From positions 1 to 27,252 of the forward strand of contig CAZUGA010000052.1 in the NCBI GenBank assembly GCA_964619885.1: 27,252 nt of DNA. The letters run 5' to 3'. Numbering within the stretch: position 1 is the first letter of the stretch; each line of letters opens with the position of its first letter. The position numbers and the translations under genes were made by a program. The DNA is from CAZUGA01 sp964619885. GTDB lineage: Bacteria > Pseudomonadota > Gammaproteobacteria > Methylococcales > UBA1147. Below the pieces are notes generated by a model that saw only the letters and a list, made by a program, of their open reading frames with translations, ran no database searches and had not been told where the DNA came from. Shown piece after piece: positions 1-9,072 of this stretch.

Positions 1-101
1 GGGGAGCCATATAAATCAATCGCTTAGCTTCTATGGGGCTAGTGATTCACGTCTGTTTTCGGGGGGCCCGACAACACGGACAGTTTTAATCTCCCTAAAC
101 T

Positions 102-745
102 TCATTTAACCGGTTTAGATTCGCCCGGTTTTCGATCATAAATCTGAGTAATCATAGAGGCCGATTTATGATCTGTGGCTTTCTTTTTTGTCTGCCACGG
201 TCCCGTCTGTGTCGCTTGCACCTTTGGCTTTCAAATTGTGGTAGGTAAAGCATTTGCTTCGTTTGCCAGAGCTTGACGCATTAATTTAAACCAGGCCGTT
301 TAAAACGTAGATGACCGAACGTGTCGTGAATCGGCTGTGGAAATACAAGGCTTGATGTGTCCGGCCATTTTGAGTCATTCAGCGCCCCGTTTACTGCGGC
401 TTTTAATCTTGGAGAACAATTCGTCAGAGTTGTCCGGCTGCCTTTGGTCCGTTTCAGCAACAAATCGTCATCTTTAACTGTTTGAAATGGTCTATATTTA
501 GCGCCTCGAATTGCCGACACCAACACAAATACATAGTCTCCATCATATATTGCACATACTAGGATTGAGGTTCCTTGGATAATTTTAAAACCAATTTGTA
601 TTCATGGTCTTTGATGTATCGCGGTCGTGGTACGTCTTTGATTCGTTTGTGCCCAATTGCCGCATTGCCAACCATTTCGGGTACAGGACCACGATTCAAA
701 TCCCTTTTAGAAACAGCGCGCATAAAAGTTAGGTAAGATATATCG
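102..745 (-). pseudogene. Decayed tyrosine recombinase (phage-type integrase) relic
   Basis: Reading the minus strand from about 745 to 102 gives pieces of one integrase spread over several frames. Piece one (about 735-562) has the pre-catalytic linker ending in PRPRYIKDHEYKLVLKL and stops at 559-561. Piece two (about 560-300) contains AIRGAKYRP, matching the TGLRxxD box around the first catalytic Arg, then DDDLLLKRTKGSRTT, matching the beta-sheet with the catalytic Lys. A third frame reads TAWFKLMRQAL. A fourth reads FTYHNLKAKGASDTDG, the HxLR/K box. A last frame reads HKSASMITQIYDRK with the nucleophilic Tyr, ending at a TGA (102-104). At least four frame changes and the missing N-terminal arm-binding part make it non-functional. 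The upper boundary is uncertain and its N-terminal side abuts the glycosyltransferase start at 775. It suggests that the glycan locus sits at the edge of an old integrated element. Confidence 0.75.
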
Positions 746-774
746 ACCTTAACGATTTTTTCTAAGCACAAAGA

Positions 775-2073
775 GTGAGCATAACAAAAATAATGAAAAG
801 GCAATCTGATTCGATTTTACATATTGACCTCAACCGGATTATCGAAGGAGTACCGAAAACGGATCAGGGGAATAGTGTTTGGGTCGTTTTTTGGTGGCGT
901 AACAGACCTTTGGGCCATATTGTTTTGGATGCAAAACAACTACCTATTGATCCTTCTCAATTGGCTAAAATCTCTTTGCCGATTATCCAAACAACAATAG
1001 AGGCGTATACACTTAGATCGAACGAAAATAATTTAGCCGAGCTAACTTTTAGATGTCCAGACAAAAAAGATTTAGATGATCTTGCTAATGGGGTATTGCT
1101 TCAGAAACGGTTATCTTGGTTAGAAGATTTGTGGAATAAAACTTCGTTGGATACTCAAAAAACCGAGTCGATCAGTCTGGTCATTCCAACGCGTAATCGA
1201 CCTGCGGCGCTCGCGGATTGCCTAGATTCGGTGTTAGGTATGACGGAGAAACCCAATCAAATTTTAGTTATAGACAATGGTTCAGATCAACCGGATACAC
1301 GTAAAGTCGTAGAAAATTTCGAGAATGTAGATTACGTCTCTGAATCGATTCCTGGTGCCAGTGCGGCTAGAAATACTGGTGTACGGCGAAGCTCAGGTAG
1401 CATTATAGTGTTCCTAGACGACGATGAGTTGGTTCATCCCAATTGGTTAAGTGCAATAATAAGTTGTTTCCACAATCCAGAAGTAGCGATTGTAACGGGT
1501 CTTGTTTTACCGGCTGAGATTGAAACCGAAGCCCAATTCCAATTTGAACAACGATTTAGTTTCATAAGAGGATATTGCAGAAAGATTTTCGATTATCAAT
1601 ATTATCTGAATAAAAAATGGTGTGGTGTACCGGTTTGGGAAATAGGTGGCAGCGGAAATCTTGCAATTCGCCGGTCCGTGTTTGAAAAACTTGGGGGGTT
1701 CGATCAGCGGTTAGGCGCGGGTGCTGCTGGGTGTAGCGAGGATTCAGAGCTTTTTTATAACGCGCTCGCAAATGGTTACCGTTGCGACTATGAACCGAAT
1801 GCAGTTGTATATCATCGGCATCGGAATGATATTCAAAGTTTGGAAACGCAGTGTTTTAACTATATGCAGGGCCACGTTACCGCGTTATTAATTCAGTTCG
1901 CGAAATACCGGGATATTGGCAATTTGATCCGGTTGTTTGGAATATTGCCGGTTGTTTATTTGGGCTATTTCATCAGGGCATATGCTGGAGATCCAGGGTA
2001 TTCAAAAGATTCGTTGACGACCGAAATAGCAGGGTGTCTATCCGGGCTAAGGTACTATCGGGCGTGCCGTTAA
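775..2073 (+). CDS. Family 2 glycosyltransferase with an extra N-terminal domain
   Basis: This is a predicted inverting sugar transferase of the GT-A fold, probably cytoplasmic or peripheral to the inner membrane. Residues 1-125 form an unassigned N-terminal region. The GT2 domain starts at about 133 with SLVIPTRNRP, continues with VIDNGS (165-170) and the metal-binding FLDDDE (213-218), and has an acceptor-side SEDSE (321-325) after GGSGNLAIRRSVF. A hydrophobic stretch near 386-400 may touch the membrane. The start shown is a GTG; an in-frame ATG at 793 is equally possible and would remove six residues. The gene converges with the minus-strand GT2 gene with only 23 bases between stop codons. 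Donor and acceptor cannot be inferred. It is opposite in strand to the other three glycan genes, so it has its own promoter, which I could not identify. Confidence 0.88.
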   Translation: MSITKIMKRQSDSILHIDLNRIIEGVPKTDQGNSVWVVFWWRNRPLGHIVLDAKQLPIDPSQLAKISLPIIQTTIEAYTLRSNENNLAELTFRCPDKKDLDDLANGVLLQKRLSWLEDLWNKTSLDTQKTESISLVIPTRNRPAALADCLDSVLGMTEKPNQILVIDNGSDQPDTRKVVENFENVDYVSESIPGASAARNTGVRRSSGSIIVFLDDDELVHPNWLSAIISCFHNPEVAIVTGLVLPAEIETEAQFQFEQRFSFIRGYCRKIFDYQYYLNKKWCGVPVWEIGGSGNLAIRRSVFEKLGGFDQRLGAGAAGCSEDSELFYNALANGYRCDYEPNAVVYHRHRNDIQSLETQCFNYMQGHVTALLIQFAKYRDIGNLIRLFGILPVVYLGYFIRAYAGDPGYSKDSLTTEIAGCLSGLRYYRACR

Positions 2074-2096
2074 TGAAAGTAGTTATTCTTAATTGA

Positions 2097-3812
2097 CTAC
2101 ACAATTTGTTTGGATTTATCCAACAGTGATTTGTCAAACGGTTCAGCAGGAACAAATGATTCGGAGTATAACAACGCTATGGAAAAGCTGATAAATCCAA
2201 AAGCGCAAAAATGTATCACTGGATTGGTTACATGACCGGAAATAATACCAAAGAACCATGCCAAAGATGTTACTAGGGCCATAATCGCATTAGGCCATAA
2301 CATCAGCTGCTGACTTACTTTAGATTTTGATTTTACTGTCAGCTCGTATTCGATGGACCGTGAAGTAACAACGTCGAATAGCGCAAATAGCATATAGAAA
2401 GATTTGGCCATCTGTAATAAAGTAACCCTCCAATGCGTTCCCCATTCATGCGTCCAATCAAGATAGAATCTTTGCCGGTAAAATTCGCAGACCAATAAAA
2501 CGAGCCACAATCCAATGTAATTTGGAATCATTTCGGACGAAAGCACCCGAGGTGATTCGCCGGTTAACAGCAAATAGATCAAGAGCAATTGTAGGACAAT
2601 TAGAATTAGGCTTTTGTGCAAATACGTCAGACCGTGCAATAGGCTGAACATTTGTGCACTCCAATGTATTTTTTCACTGCATCCCGGATAGGCACGTAAC
2701 TTAAGGTCTAATACCGATCTAGCCCACCTGCGTTGCTGGCCAAGATAGCTCGGCCAATCAACCGGAGTAATTCCACGGGCTAAAATTTCTGGTACATAAA
2801 CACCTTGCCACGCTTGATTTCGGTAATGTCGAGTAAGCAGTAAATCATCGGCATCGTGTGCAGCGATTCCACCAATCAACTGTAATGCAGACAGACGATG
2901 GGTGTTATGCGACCCAATAATTATAGGGTACCCCATCGCGTAACTGGACATTTCTATAGAAGAATAATAGGCATAGGTTTCTTCTGCTGCGCCACGTGCA
3001 ATAAAGCTTGAACTCTGATTATAATATGCCTGAGCGACTTGAACATAGCCAACGTTGGGACAGTCAAAATAACCCAGAATCTTGGAAAGAAAATCTGTTT
3101 GAGGTACATGGTCAGGGTCAAACGCGGAAAGAATGTCATAATTTCGATAGCCAATTTCGTCGAGCCAGGCATTGTAGTTTCCATGCTTAGAGCGTTGTTT
3201 ATAACGGCCTGTTTCAGTTTGATACTCTGGGTTGGATTTACGAGAATAGTGGTGAACGCCAATATTACGGCACAAAGCTTTCACCTCATCATCGTCGGAT
3301 TCGTCTAGAACCCAGGTATCGTGTGGGTAATCCAATGAGACTAGTGACTTTAAGGTCTCTTCAAGCATAGAAATAGGTTCACTTTGAGATACGAAAGTCG
3401 TGACGACCGCAACTTTCCAGTTGGGTCCGGGCGACATTGGTATAGGACGCTTCATAAAAAGCAGTAAAAACCAACGTCCGGTGGTATTTATTAGAACGAT
3501 CGCGAGTATCGCGCTCAATATTAAATAACTCACTGGAGTTTGGATAAGATCTTTGACAGAGCACCATTGACCAATGAATTTTGCTATTCCGTAAGCCATC
3601 GCCGCACATAGAGTAATAAAGACGATGTAGTCCCACCATTGAAATGGGCTTACAGATCGGACTGAATGGTTTGAATGTTCAACGACCGTAGAATTTATCA
3701 ATACTCCACCTACTGCTATTTGGGCGCCCGATTTCTTATTTACTGATAGCCCGTTGGTTCTTCGTGTTCTACTTCGTTGCGCATTAAAACCGGCTACTGT
3801 AGACTCTATCAC
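2097..3812 (-). CDS. Cellulose-synthase-like membrane glycosyltransferase (GT2)
   Basis: This is a predicted processive or semi-processive GT2 polymerase of the inner membrane. Two N-terminal membrane segments (about 61-80 and 93-111) precede a cytosolic catalytic domain. The domain shows AVVTTFVSQSEP (135-146), VLDESDDD (168-175), the metal-binding FDPDH (231-235), AHDADD (318-323) at the position of the catalytic TED motif, and QQRRW (359-363), the QxxRW signature of cellulose, chitin and hyaluronan synthases. Four to five further hydrophobic helices follow (about 398-417, 431-445, 470-485, 505-525, 532-552). The start is a GTG, and the first 55 residues are polar and weakly conserved-looking, so the true start may lie downstream. 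No PilZ domain is present at the C terminus, unlike BcsA. It is third in a minus-strand series, 226 bases after the fusion gene. The polymer it makes is unknown. Confidence 0.88.
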   Translation of the reverse strand: MIESTVAGFNAQRSRTRRTNGLSVNKKSGAQIAVGGVLINSTVVEHSNHSVRSVSPFQWWDYIVFITLCAAMAYGIAKFIGQWCSVKDLIQTPVSYLILSAILAIVLINTTGRWFLLLFMKRPIPMSPGPNWKVAVVTTFVSQSEPISMLEETLKSLVSLDYPHDTWVLDESDDDEVKALCRNIGVHHYSRKSNPEYQTETGRYKQRSKHGNYNAWLDEIGYRNYDILSAFDPDHVPQTDFLSKILGYFDCPNVGYVQVAQAYYNQSSSFIARGAAEETYAYYSSIEMSSYAMGYPIIIGSHNTHRLSALQLIGGIAAHDADDLLLTRHYRNQAWQGVYVPEILARGITPVDWPSYLGQQRRWARSVLDLKLRAYPGCSEKIHWSAQMFSLLHGLTYLHKSLILIVLQLLLIYLLLTGESPRVLSSEMIPNYIGLWLVLLVCEFYRQRFYLDWTHEWGTHWRVTLLQMAKSFYMLFALFDVVTSRSIEYELTVKSKSKVSQQLMLWPNAIMALVTSLAWFFGIISGHVTNPVIHFCAFGFISFSIALLYSESFVPAEPFDKSLLDKSKQIV

Positions 3813-3977
3813 ATTACTGAATCTATAGGGTATGACACAATTCCCTCGCTTTCTGCCAAAATCGCGTATTTTTCTTTACCCAGTTGCCCTTTTACCCAAT
3901 TTACCGGGTTTTGGAAGTTTTAGATCTGCCGCGGTCGGATCAGAATTCTGCAAAATTCTAATAACGATAATGAATTT

Positions 3978-4001
3978 AATCGTCGTCTATTTGTGACGAT
4001 T
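3978..4001 (-). repeat. Inverted repeat between the fusion gene and the GT2 gene
   Basis: AATCGTC (3978-3984) and GACGATT (3995-4001) form a perfect 7-bp stem with a 10-base loop, about 40 bases beyond the stop of the 889-residue fusion gene on the minus strand. There is no T-run after it, so it would be at best a weak or partial terminator, or an mRNA-processing hairpin within an operon. Confidence 0.3.
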
Positions 4002-4038
4002 GATGGACTGCCCCAAAATAACAATTGCAGGCCAGTTG

Positions 4039-6708
4039 CTATAACCCCAGAGTTTTTACAATTGATTCGCCGCTTTGGGATTCGCTTATTTCAATTCGGG
4101 GCAGCCCTAGCGGTGAATTGTGCAATTGGCTGATTTGACTAGCGCAGGTTAGGCCGAGATCGTACCCTACAATACCGGTCAGAAAGCGCGTTATGAGATT
4201 GTTTTCTCCATAAGGATACGCAAAAGATTTGATCGGTTCGCCAAATATATTTTCCAACGCCTCTTTTGATTGCATCAGTTCTTCTGCGACAAATTTTGGC
4301 GTTTTTGATGTGAGGACCGGATGAGACGCTGAATGGGAACCGAACGAAACACCTTCTTCGCGTAGTTTTAGAATTTGATTCCAATCCATTAACGGTTTTA
4401 CTTCTCCGTATTTTCTATCCCACATATTAGTTTTTCCTATTTCGTTTGCGACCAAATAAACCGTGGCGGTAAAGTTGTGTCTTTGCAAACAAGGCCAAGC
4501 GTAATCTACGAAATTCTGATAGCCGTCGTCGAAGGTTATTAAAATCGCATTCTTCGGCAGTGGGGTGGATTCATAGATCCAGTCGTAACATTCGTCTATC
4601 GTAATCGTTTGACAGCCTGCTTCGTTTAAAGCCGATAGATGTTCTTCAAATTTTTGCGGTGAAACACTCCATTCTTTTAGGGCATTTGAACACTCAGGTT
4701 CAATGCTATGGTAAAGAAGGATAGGCAAACGATCGGAAGTCCCGTTCCACAAAACCTGAGATTCAACCTCAGGATCCAGTTTTGTTGGTTGGTCGACTTT
4801 AATAACTTGAACGTTGTGTGGCGTCTTTGATATTTTTGCGGGATCGATTTTCTTAAAACGTTGTACTCGGTAAAGTGGCGTATGAATTTCCCGTTCAAAT
4901 TGAAGGTCGGAAACTTTTGAAAATATTTCGCCGATGCCCTTAGCGCCGAATTCATGACTCCAGTTAAAACCTGTTTGATCGGGTTCGTCGACCACTAAAT
5001 TTCCATGGGCCATTATTAATTGGCCTTGAGGAGACAGTGCGTTAGTCATTTTTTGTGCTATCGCACGTAGATTTTTCCGGTTTCCGGCATAGTAGAGTAC
5101 CTCGCTACAGATCATCAGATCGAAATTGCCGGGGATTGGGTCATTTAAAATATCCAAACGCTGGAAATTAACGTTTTCGAATTTATCGCACCGAGCTCCT
5201 GCACGTTCTAGTGCAGTTTCTGAAATATCCGTACATAATAAATGCGTAACCCGAGGCGCGAGTTGACCGGAAAAATGCCCTTCCGCGCAGCCTAGTTCGA
5301 TCGCATTCTGAATCGGATGATCGGAAATCATGTCCAGGGTTTGTTCGTATTTGGTCTGTTCATAAGCACTGGAATAACCCCAGGGATCATGATTGTCGTC
5401 AAACAATTCTTGAAAATATTCTTGATCTTCGGCAGGATAAATGTGCCGATAAACTTTCAGTGCCCATTGGTGTAGACGAGGTATAAGACGTAATGTGGTG
5501 ACGATATATCTTTTTAATTGATATTTGAGAAATCGTACGTGCCTGGGGAAACTGGCCTTGAGTTTATACGGAAATAGTATCATCTTGGTTCCAATACCCC
5601 GCAGCTTGGTGATTCCGCCAATTGGGCTCATATGCTGTTGCGCGAGAAGTGGCGCAATGGTTCGTATATTCTCAGACAATTTATCAACCCTGGAATACGT
5701 TTCCAAAGCGATAAAAAATTCGTCAGCACTGGGTTCCAGTTCGGCCCATGTTGTATCCCATTCTGCGAGCGGTCTGCACGCAGACAGCAATGCTGCCAAG
5801 ACAATACATTCTGCAACCGCATAGAAATCCAAATCCGGGAAAAACTCCTGGTCGAGCGTTGCTAACATCCACTCGGGATTTTCATTTCGACCGATCAATA
5901 ATCCGGCAGATGAGCATAGTAAGTAAAGTTTTTTTTCGGATATTTGATTGCGTGGCAAACCATTTGGATATTTTGAGTGCGGAATGGGTACCCGTGCATC
6001 CGGTTCGTGACCCTTCATCAAAACTTTCAAACCATCGGCCAAGATCTTTCTCCCGTCCGTCGATGCCGATAGGGGTCGCATGCGACATGGGGCTAAGACT
6101 TCTGGAACGAGGGCGAATTTGATCCCGGTACGCGATACACGTTGCCAAATATCCCAATCCTCACAAGTGTGCAACTCAGGATCAAATTGTCCGACTGCAT
6201 TTACGATATCCCGGCGGATAACATAGGCATGTATTGCATAAGGACATTCATCAGCGTGGATATGAAACAAATCCCCAGTCTCCTTACCTATATGTTGATG
6301 AAAATGATATCCGTCCGGTGAGACCCAGCACCATCCACAATATACCGCCGATGCCTCCGGGTCTTTATCCAATGCAGTGGTCATGCTTTCCAAATGGTTT
6401 GGAGGAATCCAATCGTCGCCGTCCAGAAACAGCAGCCACTCGTATTGAGCTCGTTCAATCCCGTAGTTGCGAGCCGCGCTAACTCCTGCAATGGTTTGTT
6501 CGAGTACGCGGAAACGTTGGTCTTTAGCAGCGAATTGCTTGGCAATTGTAAGCGTGGCATCCGAGGAGTCATTTACAATGACTAGCGCTTCCCATCGTTG
6601 AAATTTTTGTTCGGTAACAGAATCTAGAGTTTCTGCGATCGTCGATTCAATATTTCTGGCCGCGATGATAATAGATACGTAAATTGAATCCGGTTCTTGG
6701 TGTTCCAT
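4039..6708 (-). CDS. Three-domain fusion: GT2 glycosyltransferase, NodS-like methyltransferase, NodB-like deacetylase
   Basis: At 889 residues this protein joins three enzymes. Residues 8-230 are a GT2 domain: VSIIIAARN (11-19), VNDSSD (45-50), FLDGDDW (94-100, DxD) and CEDWDIW (182-188). Residues 260-420 are a mainly helical linker of no recognised family. Residues 430-620 are a class I SAM methyltransferase close in layout to NodS: the DPWGYSSAYEQTKYEQTL leader (441-458), ELGCAEGHFS as motif I (471-480), and TDISE (493-497). Residues 660-885 are a polysaccharide deacetylase (CE4/NodB): TFDDGY (725-730) with the base and metal Asp, HSASH (792-796) supplying the metal His pair, and FAYPYG (829-834). 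The start is ATG with an upstream AAAGGAT. No signal peptide is seen, so all three domains should be cytosolic. It probably adds, N-deacetylates and methylates sugars of the same glycan. The domain identities are strong; the substrate is inferred only from the families. Confidence 0.9.
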   Translation of the reverse strand: MEHQEPDSIYVSIIIAARNIESTIAETLDSVTEQKFQRWEALVIVNDSSDATLTIAKQFAAKDQRFRVLEQTIAGVSAARNYGIERAQYEWLLFLDGDDWIPPNHLESMTTALDKDPEASAVYCGWCWVSPDGYHFHQHIGKETGDLFHIHADECPYAIHAYVIRRDIVNAVGQFDPELHTCEDWDIWQRVSRTGIKFALVPEVLAPCRMRPLSASTDGRKILADGLKVLMKGHEPDARVPIPHSKYPNGLPRNQISEKKLYLLCSSAGLLIGRNENPEWMLATLDQEFFPDLDFYAVAECIVLAALLSACRPLAEWDTTWAELEPSADEFFIALETYSRVDKLSENIRTIAPLLAQQHMSPIGGITKLRGIGTKMILFPYKLKASFPRHVRFLKYQLKRYIVTTLRLIPRLHQWALKVYRHIYPAEDQEYFQELFDDNHDPWGYSSAYEQTKYEQTLDMISDHPIQNAIELGCAEGHFSGQLAPRVTHLLCTDISETALERAGARCDKFENVNFQRLDILNDPIPGNFDLMICSEVLYYAGNRKNLRAIAQKMTNALSPQGQLIMAHGNLVVDEPDQTGFNWSHEFGAKGIGEIFSKVSDLQFEREIHTPLYRVQRFKKIDPAKISKTPHNVQVIKVDQPTKLDPEVESQVLWNGTSDRLPILLYHSIEPECSNALKEWSVSPQKFEEHLSALNEAGCQTITIDECYDWIYESTPLPKNAILITFDDGYQNFVDYAWPCLQRHNFTATVYLVANEIGKTNMWDRKYGEVKPLMDWNQILKLREEGVSFGSHSASHPVLTSKTPKFVAEELMQSKEALENIFGEPIKSFAYPYGENNLITRFLTGIVGYDLGLTCASQISQLHNSPLGLPRIEISESQSGESIVKTLGL

Positions 6709-6855
6709 GGCGACAATATCCTTTACTTACAGCTCTGCTTTCTTGGTGAAAATCGGGATGCGTGTATAGCGAATGTTACATCATCTTAACTCGGGGCAGA
6801 AGTTCCCCCCTTTGCTGCCTATTGCATTTGGCACACAAATTTACTGCATCGTATT

Positions 6856-8643
6856 CTAGATGTTCTGCTTGTTTTGCAGAGCGTGCATATCGGCGAAAAG
6901 CGAACCATTTCGTAGAAGTTGCTGCACATCACCTTGTTCAATCACTTTGCCTTTCTCCAATACCAATATATTGTCGGCCCGCTCGATCGTGGAAAGTCGG
7001 TGCGCAATGACAATCACGGTACGATCATGCGCAAACCGTCGGAGAGATTCTTGGATGGCGTGTTCGGTCATACTGTCGAGCGCGTTTGTTGCTTCATCCA
7101 GAATAAGTATATCTGGGTCCCGTACAATAGCTCTTGCCAGCGCAATTCGCTGTTTCTGCCCGGCTGAGAGGCGTACGCCTCGATCTCCAACCCGAGTGCT
7201 ATATCCTTTGGGAAGCGATAAAATAAATTCGTGGGCATCCGCCTGTTTTGCCGCGCTGAAAATTTCTTCTTCGGTTGCGTCAAGTCGACCATACGCGATA
7301 TTAAGTTTTACCGAGGAATCGAACAAATGAACATCCTGGTCAACGATCGCAATGCGTTGGCGCCATGAATCCAAATCAAACTGTTGGAGTGGCACTTCGT
7401 CGACACAAATCGTACCGCGTGTCGGGTCATAAATTCTTAGAATTAGATTAATTAGAGTCGATTTACCCGCGCCTGACCTACCCACAATTGCTGTCAATTG
7501 ACTCCGATAAATGCATAAAGAAACATTGTTAAGTGCGGGTGAATCGGTAAGATGGTAACGAAATGATACGGAATTGAGTGTAATCGAATCTTTTAGATTC
7601 TTAAACGCCGTCGTTCCAGAGCGAATGTAAGGTTTGTCACTATGATCCAATAATTCAACGACTTGTTCTATACCGGCGGTAGCAGCCAGAAGTTCATTTC
7701 TAGAATTGTCCAATTCAGAAAAGTGCGGATACAAACGAAAAAGAATAAAAATGAACGCGAGTATCAACGGGAGATTTTGCGGATTGTTGACGGTTATGAA
7801 AAAAAGCACAAATAGCAAACTAACCGCCATAATTTCTGATGCTGGATCGACCATTCCGGAAATCCGATCGATTTGGAAATAAACTTTGCTCGAGCGCCAA
7901 GATGCGTTGTCAAATATCCGCTGCTCGTGAGATTCGTTAGCAAACAGGCGAATTGTGCGCATACCCTTGAATATCTCGAGAATACGCCGCGATAGGGCTT
8001 CGTCCGATTTCAGTGCAATTTGCGATAGGCGTTCGATTTGGTGAGATATGAATCGAACTATCGCAGAAAATATGACGAGGATGCAGCTAACCAAAATAGT
8101 GAGTTGCCAAGAAATCAACAAAAGCAATCCTGTGAAAACAGCAATAGTACACAGGTTTACCAATATTGCGACAAGGCTGAACACTGCTTCGGTGGCTGTT
8201 TCTGTTTCCCCCTCTAAGGTGTTCATCAATTTGCCGGAATCGGAACGATCTATAAATCCCAAACCGACCGTGAGGAGTTGATCGAGTATCCTATGGCGCA
8301 AATAATGACCTATTTGGGCATTGGTCCAACTTGAAAGAACATTATTTCCAAAAGAAATAATGTTCTTTATAAGGATTAAGCCGAAGATTATTAACGAAAG
8401 CACCAGGGATCTATTCGAGGCGGGAACAAAATCATACATTAGTGTCATGATTCGTCCCAGCCAATCGCCTGCTTCTGGCTCTAAATTAAACTGCTCAAGG
8501 CTATAAAAAAGCGGAATAAACAAACCAATGCCAACACTTTCTAATAGTGCTTCTACCAGGCCCAAAAAAATTAGGGTGGTAATCGCGCGAGACTGGTGTT
8601 GCATTAACGGTCTGAGTAGTCCGATTATTCTGAGTTCCTTCAT
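6856..8643 (-). CDS. ABC exporter, fused permease and ATPase (MsbA/PglK-like)
   Basis: This is a half-transporter of the type I exporter fold, working as a homodimer in the inner membrane. Residues 18-315 hold about six membrane helices. The nucleotide-binding domain (about 353-590) has Walker A GRSGAGKST (388-396), a Q-loop Gln in VDQDVHLF (434-441), the signature LSAGQ (492-496), Walker B ILILDEA (512-518) and the switch His in IAHRLS (546-551). The length, 595 residues, is typical for MsbA, PglK and lipid-linked oligosaccharide flippases. It is the first gene of the minus-strand series and lies 147 bases ahead of the GT2-NodS-NodB fusion, so the likely cargo is a lipid-linked glycan made by its neighbours. 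A peptide or lipid A cargo cannot be excluded. The start is ATG, with no clear ribosome binding site. Confidence 0.9.
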   Translation of the reverse strand: MKELRIIGLLRPLMQHQSRAITTLIFLGLVEALLESVGIGLFIPLFYSLEQFNLEPEAGDWLGRIMTLMYDFVPASNRSLVLSLIIFGLILIKNIISFGNNVLSSWTNAQIGHYLRHRILDQLLTVGLGFIDRSDSGKLMNTLEGETETATEAVFSLVAILVNLCTIAVFTGLLLLISWQLTILVSCILVIFSAIVRFISHQIERLSQIALKSDEALSRRILEIFKGMRTIRLFANESHEQRIFDNASWRSSKVYFQIDRISGMVDPASEIMAVSLLFVLFFITVNNPQNLPLILAFIFILFRLYPHFSELDNSRNELLAATAGIEQVVELLDHSDKPYIRSGTTAFKNLKDSITLNSVSFRYHLTDSPALNNVSLCIYRSQLTAIVGRSGAGKSTLINLILRIYDPTRGTICVDEVPLQQFDLDSWRQRIAIVDQDVHLFDSSVKLNIAYGRLDATEEEIFSAAKQADAHEFILSLPKGYSTRVGDRGVRLSAGQKQRIALARAIVRDPDILILDEATNALDSMTEHAIQESLRRFAHDRTVIVIAHRLSTIERADNILVLEKGKVIEQGDVQQLLRNGSLFADMHALQNKQNI

Positions 8644-9072
8644 AAACGGCCAATATTCATTAACTCATGTAAATTCTTAGTGAGGGAATACAGATTCAAT
8701 TACATTTGCGATTTGATGCGACCTTAGAATTGCATCAATTGTAACGCGTGATTCGTACTGAAGAATCTAATACCGAATGATAGGCGTCCCGTCTTTGTCA
8801 TTCTGGTAAATTGATGTTTTCATAATAACACGCGTGCAGTTGCTACTGGCAGTGTAAGTGTGCATCCTGTTGCACAGTGCAGTTGATAGTGTAGGAAATT
8901 ACCAGTTCAAGGCAATGATCAAGAGTACAAATTTTCACCAAAAATTTGGGCGTTAGACGACGCCTAACCGATTAGGATCGTACTGCATTGTTTTAAAGCT
9001 TTTTGTATACTGCGAGCATTCACCAGATTGGATGAAATCGGATCACAATTAGACAATAGCAATGGGGATTGA
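8644..9072. other. Divergent intergenic region between the glycan locus and the pterin dehydratase gene
   Basis: These 429 bases separate the minus-strand ABC exporter from the plus-strand pterin dehydratase and should carry promoters for both. I see no gene. A short stem GTTAG/CTAAC with a 7-base loop lies near 8952-8968. A TATACT hexamer near 9006-9011 is a possible -10 for the plus-strand gene, but no well-spaced -35 accompanies it. Confidence 0.4.

Noticed and set aside
5748..6122. 124-codon plus-strand frame inside the fusion gene, and similar antisense frames in other genes
   Set aside because: These are shadows of the intact minus-strand glycan gene and show no domain of their own.
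6860..7330. 156-codon plus-strand frame opposite the ABC exporter ATPase domain
   Set aside because: It is the antisense of Walker B, signature and Q-loop codons of the ABC ATPase; no independent protein features.
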